A stretch of 64,000 nt of DNA from Holothuria scabra. Lineage: Eukaryota; Echinodermata; Holothuroidea; Aspidochirotida; Holothuriidae. This document shows positions 58,001 through 64,000 of this stretch, piece by piece. How positions within the stretch are numbered: the stretch's first letter is position 1; each line of letters opens with the position of its first letter. The stretch covers positions 17,191,318 through 17,255,317 of the forward strand of contig CM074188.1 in the NCBI GenBank assembly GCA_037179385.1, in the 5' to 3' direction. The notes below the pieces were generated by a model that saw nothing but the letters and a program-made list of their open reading frames with translations, was not told the DNA's origin and did no database searches. The position numbers were made by a program, and so were the translations under genes.

Positions 58001-59738
58001 ATCTTGCAACCTGTACAATTAAAGTTTTAGGAAATTAAAGGATTTAGCAAGCAAGGAACAGAAACTGAAATCTGACTTTTTAAACCAGAAAAATACTTTA
58101 AGCATCATTATAAGCAACCGTGTGTTGCTGATTGCTGGCAATATACAGTAAGTTGCACAGACAACCCATATACCTTACGAAAGTATAGGTAAGTTTAATA
58201 GATAGTTTACAAGATTTTTAAGGGCAAGAGCAGTCACCCCAACCTTATTTTGAAAACAACAGCCATAGTCTCAAACATTTCTCCTCAGTTATTTTGCTCC
58301 AAAGTGTCTTTCAAGTTATTTTATGACTTAAATATTTCATGTTTAAAGTGAACCAACAAATTAGGCCTAATCTCCCATGTTTCATAATTTGGAAAGTATT
58401 GTCACATGACTCTCAAGAGCCAATCCTGAAAAATGACAGATTACAACACTAATCCAATTAAAGGGTGACTGCATTTCCCCTATAGATAAAGACATATCAA
58501 CACAAATGTGAAAGTGTCAACTTCTCTATCAGATAAAAAGATAAAGTTTTAACAATTAAGGTTTCAGGCTTAAAGTTCAGCTTCAAACACAATATCTCAA
58601 ACACTGTGCAAGTCATTCCCTGTACTGGCCTGTTAAAACAGACAAAAAATGTTTTACGCATTCATACGTCCGTCAGTCCACAGGTGGGGAGGGGCAGGAA
58701 GTATCTATAGCAAATTTTCTTCACCATATCTAGTAGCAGTGTCAAATTTACTATGACACTTAATCATATAGAAACAGTGGATATAATCTTATTAAGTCAC
58801 CCAGTGGCACATTAAATTCCATATGTTATAAACTGAATGCAAAGTGAAGATTTAATGAGTGAATTTATGATAGCTTTTGACTGCATCCTTAAAGGGAAGT
58901 ATTGTGTTTTAAAATGCTCCAAAAAAGAGTACAAAGAAAATGCCTCTGACACTATCCAACAATTCAGTCTTAATCATAAACCCCAGCAATAGCTACTTCT
59001 CTTCAAAAGGCTGTGCGCTAGAAGAGCCATGGACGTTGCATCAATTGAAATGTTGAAAGTTTGGGTGAACAAATTATTCTTGAGCAACAAACAACTGAGT
59101 TTCTATCTGCGGGAAACTTATTTCCTGAAAAGAAGGGCTACCATAATGCCTTATTTTTGATAATCTATCACCCTGTGTCAATAAATGTTATTTTTAAAAG
59201 GATGATTTTTTTTTCAAAACAAATGCAGTATTTCCCTTTAAATGCTGCTTTACTACAATTCATCAGGAGACAACTTTTATAGATCTGTTTTCCACACTCA
59301 TAATTTGTGGCTGCCAGTTTTTCAAAAACATATCAACTGACTGATTTTACATTGATGGGGTATGTCTAAAATCAATCAGTGGAATGTTTAAAGGATCCAG
59401 CAGTGGTTAAAGTACCTAGGCTACAATTCACTACTGAATAGGTAAGGTGACCAAATATTTGCATTCCATTTGCAGGGCAGGAAGAAATTGAGCCACCTCA
59501 CTTCACTATGCCACACCTTCACTGCAAGCCAACTGTGCAGCTACCCTTAAAACCCATTGTGCCCACAAATTGTGTGTAAGAAATTAAAATTACATTATCC
59601 TTGTTATAATCTACTGAATGCTAATTTAAATTTAAATATAAATATAATTTTAAAATCAGTAAAGATCAAAATTTTCTCCAACTTGAATCTTCCTTACACA
59701 TTTTTCATGTCTGTCATTTCACCATTTCCCAGCCAACA
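55075..59738. other. Non-coding stretch
   Basis: 4.7 kb of AT-rich sequence with only short frames. The cysteine-containing minus-strand frame at 55572-55808 matches no family I recognise. No gene is supported. Confidence 0.4.
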
Positions 59739-59778
59739 TGCCTCGTTGGGCCCTGAATAGGTTCCTGCTGGGCTACTT

Positions 59779-59875
59779 GTTGGGCCTCAGCTTGGACTTA
59801 GGCCCTATTTGTGTTTATCAGGTGTTCTCACACAAAGGCCCAACTGCACTAGCTTTTACCAACTAAGTCCAGCTG
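59779..59875. repeat. Small foldback with two nested inverted repeats
   Basis: GTTGGGCCT (59779-59787) pairs with AGGCCCAAC (59836-59844). CAGCTTGGACTTAG (from 59788) pairs imperfectly with CTAAGTCCAGCTG (59863-59875). The two arms interleave rather than nest simply, so alternative folds compete. Function unknown. Confidence 0.4.
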
Positions 59876-60399
59876 TTAAAGCTGGGCTTTGGTGACTAAC
59901 TGAGATAGGCCTATTTGTGATATTGACAAGCCAGACTTTTCTAATTAGGGCTGGAATTAATTAAAGGCCACAAAGGCCTTTGTAGTTTTGGCAATGGCAT
60001 TGTTGCCCCCAAAAATTAAATGACCATCTAGGCCTAGGGGAAATGACCTTGCCCTGCTGAAACCTTAATTCCAGCCCTGTTCCTAATGCTTGATGGAAGT
60101 GTTAAAACATCATTCTCCTTACTTGTGCACTCTTTTCTCTAAAATTGTTTTCTAGCCCAGGCCACCCCCTGTGGGCCGGGAGTTACATATATTGCCATGG
60201 TATCTTTTCCCTGTTGTAGTCGACTAAAGCCTAAAGGGAAACCAACCTTGAACTTAAACCATACTAGAAAATGAATTTTAGAGTGATTGATAGTAGGCCT
60301 ACTGTCATTAAATCTCATCTAGGCCTAGCCTAGGCCTATAACTAACTTCTAGGCCAGGCTTACCCCAATCAGGGAATCCATGGATGAGAAACTGGTACT

Positions 60400-60760
60400 A
60401 AGTTAGTTCTAGCCCAACGTAGGACTTAGGCCAAACAAGTAACAATGTTCGTTAAGGCCAAAGGAAAGGCTTTAACGTAATTTACTAATTGGTCCACGTT
60501 AGCGTTAGGCTAAACCGTAAACGTAAGACATAACGTAAAGCCTACCGTAACAAACGTTAGGCCAGGCAATTGGCATAAGGCTACGTTGCGTTATGAACGG
60601 CATAGCCTATGCCGTCGTCAGCCATCGGACAACGGGCGAGTTAATGAGCTGAAAACCAAGTTCTCTTGTAGCCCCGCCCCCAAAAATTGAAGCAACTGAT
60701 GACATTTCGCGGAACTAATACTGGATATATCCTTAGGTTTACGTTGATGAATTATGCAAT
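60400..60760. promoter_or_regulatory. CpG-rich block with GC box, candidate promoter
   Basis: CpG dinucleotides become frequent here compared with the depleted surroundings, with repeated AACGTAA/CGTTAGGC motifs and a GC box CCCCGCCCCC at about 60672-60681. A consensus donor (AAG followed by GTAAGT) at 61540 could end a non-coding first exon on the plus strand. No start codon with a convincing frame is seen, so the direction and even the promoter role remain inference. Confidence 0.35.
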
Positions 60761-60915
60761 AGAAGGCGTAACAAAGAACCAAAACATGGTTATTCGATTT
60801 TCCGAAAGTCTTATTTTCCTAGAAAGACTTTGAACATTTTTCGATTGATCGTAGTTAGTGAAAAATCAGGTAACGAAATAGGGTAGCCTTTTTCAAGGCT
60901 TAAAAAGTTGTTGCA

Positions 60916-60947
60916 TATTTGCCGTGAACTTGACTTCGTTAAAGAAT
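60916..60947 (+). repeat. 32-bp exact direct repeat, copy 1
   Basis: Identical over 32 bases to 62992-63023, 2.07 kb downstream, while the flanks differ. It includes GCCGTGAACTTGACTTCG. Confidence 0.85.
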
Positions 60948-61560
60948 AAAAACAGATAAATTTGGTAAAATCAGTTAGAAAAGAGTCTTAGCTTCCTATT
61001 GGTATCAATTTTGCGATTGGAAATGATCATGCAATGGTGTAATGGTGCCTAGAAAATTCGCTTGAAATTCGATAGTTTTGCGTGTACATTTGCAAGGTTT
61101 GTATGGGACGTTAGTGGTGAACCAGCAACGTACGTTGTTAGTATGCAATTTTATACATGCCAACCAATACAACACTGATTGAGTCATAACAATACATGAT
61201 GTCAAGTTCATCTGAGCTAGCTATCTACAGGCCCTCAGTATACTACTAGTTTTGTGGAATCCTTAGAACAGTTGTTCCAATGGCCTTATAAGGTGAATGG
61301 TCGTTCAGGCTTTCTAGTGTCTTTAACAACGCGCCTATTTACACAGGAATTAATTGTCCAGGCCCAGTGCATGCAGTGCTATGTACGTGTCACTGTGTGT
61401 TTGTTTGGTACAGTGTATTGCTAAATCTCTACACTTTTCAGTATCCTGAGAATAAACAGAGGACTGGATTAGTACCATTTTTCAGTTCATGTGCTGCTAG
61501 AATATTACTTGTTAGTCTTGTTTTATGCGATAAATTAAGGTAAGTCTTCCAGACGTTTTG

Positions 61561-62828
61561 GTGATTTTCTTAAGTCATGATTTCTACCAATGAGTTGCAT
61601 ATGAAACTTGAAGATCTAAGTACAAAACCTAAAGGTCATGTATTGTTGGGTTTCTTACCATGATATAATGACTCACAATAATATTTTGTAGAAATCAGGA
61701 CTTTATCTGTGGGCAAATGAGAGAGTTACAACTAAAATAGTGTGCGCTTGAATTGCATATTTTTGCTTGTCATTCTGGACTGAGCATTGCACATTGCAAC
61801 AGTCAGTCTAATGTATTAAGTGGTATGTGGATATATTTGTGGGAAAGTGTTGCACACCCATAGCTAGTTGCTGCCCAGTTCAGGCCTGTATAGGCCTAGA
61901 ATTTTGAAGGGAACAGCTAGCAGCAATTGACATAACATAACAGGTTGAAGGGCAAAGGAGGGCCAAGGTCCCATAAGATGCCATGAAGTCCAAACCCTAT
62001 CAAAAGTCAAACCACCAAACCTAAACAAACAGCCCCAAACAATCAGATTCTACCAGTCATGGAAGAACTTAATTGTCAATGTTAACCTTAAAACAATCAC
62101 TGTACTGGCAAGGAGTTAACTACCCTGCTGGTACTTATCAGTAGAATAATTGCAGTAGCAGGATTGCATGTTATACTGAGAAATAGGGGGTAGCTAATCC
62201 CTGCCTCAGTCAGTGAAATAAAGTTTCCTCAGCAAATCCTAAGACAAAAATCCTAAGGCAAAGACAAATTTTTCATTGGGCATATTCAAGAAATACTGTT
62301 AAGTGCATCATTTGCTTCCATTGATATGTTCCTCCAGGTTTATTTACTGAGATGTTAATTTCAATATAAGATTCCAGTGTCAATTTGAAATATCCTTCCC
62401 AAATGCTTATGCATGAAGTGATCTTGCATTGAACAGGAAATCTAAGAGAGTCTAGTATTGCCCTTTTCCACAGGAAGCACCCTACCACCACACTTAATAC
62501 CCCCTCCCAAAACAAAAAGGATGAAACATGCTAACTGGCCTGAGAGTTCTACCTATCAGGGCCTAATTACTCTCTACTGAGTAAGATCAGTCAATGACAC
62601 AGTTCTGCTAGCTACTTACTAGAAATCATGCAGATATTTGCTGTTGGTTCATTATTTTGAACAAAGTCTGCAGTCCATGGAACCTTTACCAGCATGTTTA
62701 CATTTATGATGTACCCCTTGATTGAAATAAAATCACATATCTTCTTTTGAATTTATATTTTATACAATGGATATTACGTAGCCAAGGGCCACCTTGAGTC
62801 GGTCATGAAACAAGTGTAATCCCCTCAT
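61561..62828. other. Non-coding stretch
   Basis: No gene or organised repeat is supported. Confidence 0.45.
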
Positions 62829-63046
62829 TTGATTATTACGAAAATGACCGACTTATGGTACCGGTTGACTCAACGTACACTCGTGATATTCTCTACTCAT
62901 CGAATTATTTCGCACAATCAGTACGTCCAGTACAATGGAGAACAGTGGGGAGGTTCTTGTTCACGAAGCCACTGGTCAACGAATCGCCCTGTATTTGCCG
63001 TGAACTTGACTTCGTTAAAGAATGGTTAAAAAAGCAGTTTATTTAA
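62829..63046 (+). other. CpG-bearing segment with overlapping short frames
   Basis: Two overlapping plus-strand frames (62829-63029 and 62855-63046) cross a segment with more CpG than its flanks. It ends in the second copy of the 32-bp repeat. Neither frame matches a family I know. It could be an exon, a transposon remnant or a regulatory block. Confidence 0.3.
62992..63023 (+). repeat. 32-bp exact direct repeat, copy 2
   Basis: Identical to 60916-60947. Here it lies inside short open frames; the first copy lies in no frame of note, arguing against a shared coding role. Confidence 0.85.
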
Positions 63047-63340
63047 AATTGTAGATTAAGAAATTTTTCATCGAATATGCAAGTTTTTAAAATTGGAAAT
63101 AGCGCGATTAAATAACAAAAATCGAATTTTCTGAACAGTTCAGATGCAGCTACGTAACTTTTCCAAAATTTGGCCAAAATGCACTTTGCAATGCTTGAAG
63201 TTACCTGTAATTGGCAGAATTCGATTTTCGCATTTCTTATTAGTAAAATTCAACCATTGGTTTACTTTAAAACAACCTAATAATTGATATATAAGCCCTC
63301 GAAAATGGCAAGTTTTATCTAATTACGTATTAATGAGCTA

Positions 63341-63348
63341 TGACGTCA
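63341..63348. promoter_or_regulatory. Full CRE (TGACGTCA)
   Basis: A perfect palindromic cAMP response element, with a half-site CGTCA just downstream (about 63354-63358). It lies about 300 bp upstream of a candidate first exon in a CpG-containing stretch. Confidence 0.45.
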
Positions 63349-63644
63349 TGAAACGTCATGCATACTCCCACAAGAAAAGAAAGGCTTTTTCGTACCGTTG
63401 TCTACTGGCTGTCGTTAGGCTTCTCCTTACTTTGTTGCAAAAACGTTAAAGCAGAACCTAGGCTAAGCCTTTAAAGGGGAGCAATAGTGGCCATTTGACT
63501 CCCCACATATGTGTAGTACATATATAAACAGTAGATATTAACACTACTGTGTTGTTTTTCCACAAAAAACTCATACCGAAAAAAAAGTTTCAAATCTCCC
63601 GCTCTTCAAGACATGAGTATCGCCATACTCGAAGAAACACGACC

Positions 63645-63709
63645 ATGGATCAGCTGATTGATGACGTAAAACCTGCACCTGATCAGATTTCACAAAAGTG
63701 GTTACCAAC
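63645..63709 (+). CDS. Candidate first coding exon of an unidentified gene
   Basis: ATG at 63645 in a good context (ACGACCATGG) opens 21 codons beginning MDQLIDDVKPAP and leading to a consensus donor GTACGT at 63710, leaving two bases of a split codon. The frame is open upstream too, back to an ATG at 63549, but that part is Lys/Arg/His-rich and the inner ATG has the better context. A CRE lies 300 bp upstream. No family recognised. The gene would run off the right edge, transcribed away from the Wnt gene. A chance match of start and donor remains possible. Confidence 0.35.
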
Positions 63710-64000
63710 GTACGTACACTTACAGCTGAATTTATAATTACCCTTTACGAAGCTTAAAAACTTCATAGTTGCTTTTGCTTTATTGATAAAAATTTTTGAT
63801 AACCCAATAATTTTTTGTCCTTCTTTTTGTTTCATCCCTCAAATAAAAGTACTCGTTATTTCTGACTGCTTTTGTACAAACCAAGATAAGTAACTTCCGG
63901 TAGACCCTGAAACTACAAGCGGTAACAACAACAAGCTGGGACTAGCGAGACCGTATTTTAGCATGCTTTTCGGTGCAACAGTTAGGTTCGTTTTCACTCA
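63710..64000. other. Right edge, possible intron or second promoter
   Basis: If the candidate exon is real this is its first intron. An ETS-type ACTTCCGG motif is present at about 63892-63899 and CpGs are frequent near 63900-64000. Confidence 0.35.

Overview
The window is animal (metazoan) nuclear DNA. It is AT-rich and mostly non-coding, with spliced coding exons bounded by GT/AG sites, several transposon families and many satellite-like arrays. The gene content (a Wnt gene, a BEL/Pao retrotransposon) and the roughly 145-150 bp tandem arrays with a CA-repeat and a hairpin tail point to a marine invertebrate. An echinoderm or hemichordate is my best guess, with low confidence. Only one cellular gene is certain: the two 3'-terminal coding exons of a Wnt ligand on the minus strand (28963-28695 and 23905-23447), joined in phase across a 4.8 kb intron. 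I could not find its upstream exons in the remaining 35 kb.

Layout. 1-5648: non-coding, with three related GC-rich hairpin segments at 4.2-4.95 kb and a G-rich tract at 3.69 kb. 5649-13715: a complete BEL/Pao LTR retrotransposon with two 818-bp LTRs that differ at one base by eye, a 5-bp CTTAG target duplication, an intact gag, and a pol region carrying protease, RT, RNase H and integrase but broken by four single-base frame changes. 13716-22000: non-coding, with a dispersed ~310-bp inverted-repeat element (two copies at 14-16 kb and a cluster of four at 19.2-22.0 kb) and a 1.5-kb inverted-repeat element (16256-17758) that contains a 63-bp satellite. 22000-29000: the Wnt 3' exons. The intron holds one copy of the tandem-array/hairpin element and a tRNA-derived SINE relic.

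29000-50000: non-coding, with further satellites (30.2-30.96, 37.0-37.5 and 42.9-43.2 kb), two more array/hairpin elements (44.4-45.2 and 46.2-47.1 kb), and small inverted-repeat elements at 33.7, 34.8 and 49.3 kb. The 49.3 kb element looks hAT-like, with an 8-bp target duplication. 50000-60300: mostly featureless, apart from a 224-bp TTAA-flanked piggyBac-like MITE at 54.85 kb. 60300-64000: CpG content rises. There is a candidate promoter with a GC box (60.4-60.76 kb), a 32-bp exact repeat, and at the right edge a full CRE followed by a candidate first coding exon with a good start context and a GTACGT donor.

The retrotransposon, MITEs, satellites and array elements make up most of the interpretable sequence. 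The most interesting points are: a very young BEL copy that nevertheless carries several pol frame breaks; array elements that spread perfect DR1 nuclear-receptor motifs; the nested satellite inside a terminal-inverted-repeat element; and the unusual lipidation-hairpin residues of the Wnt protein.
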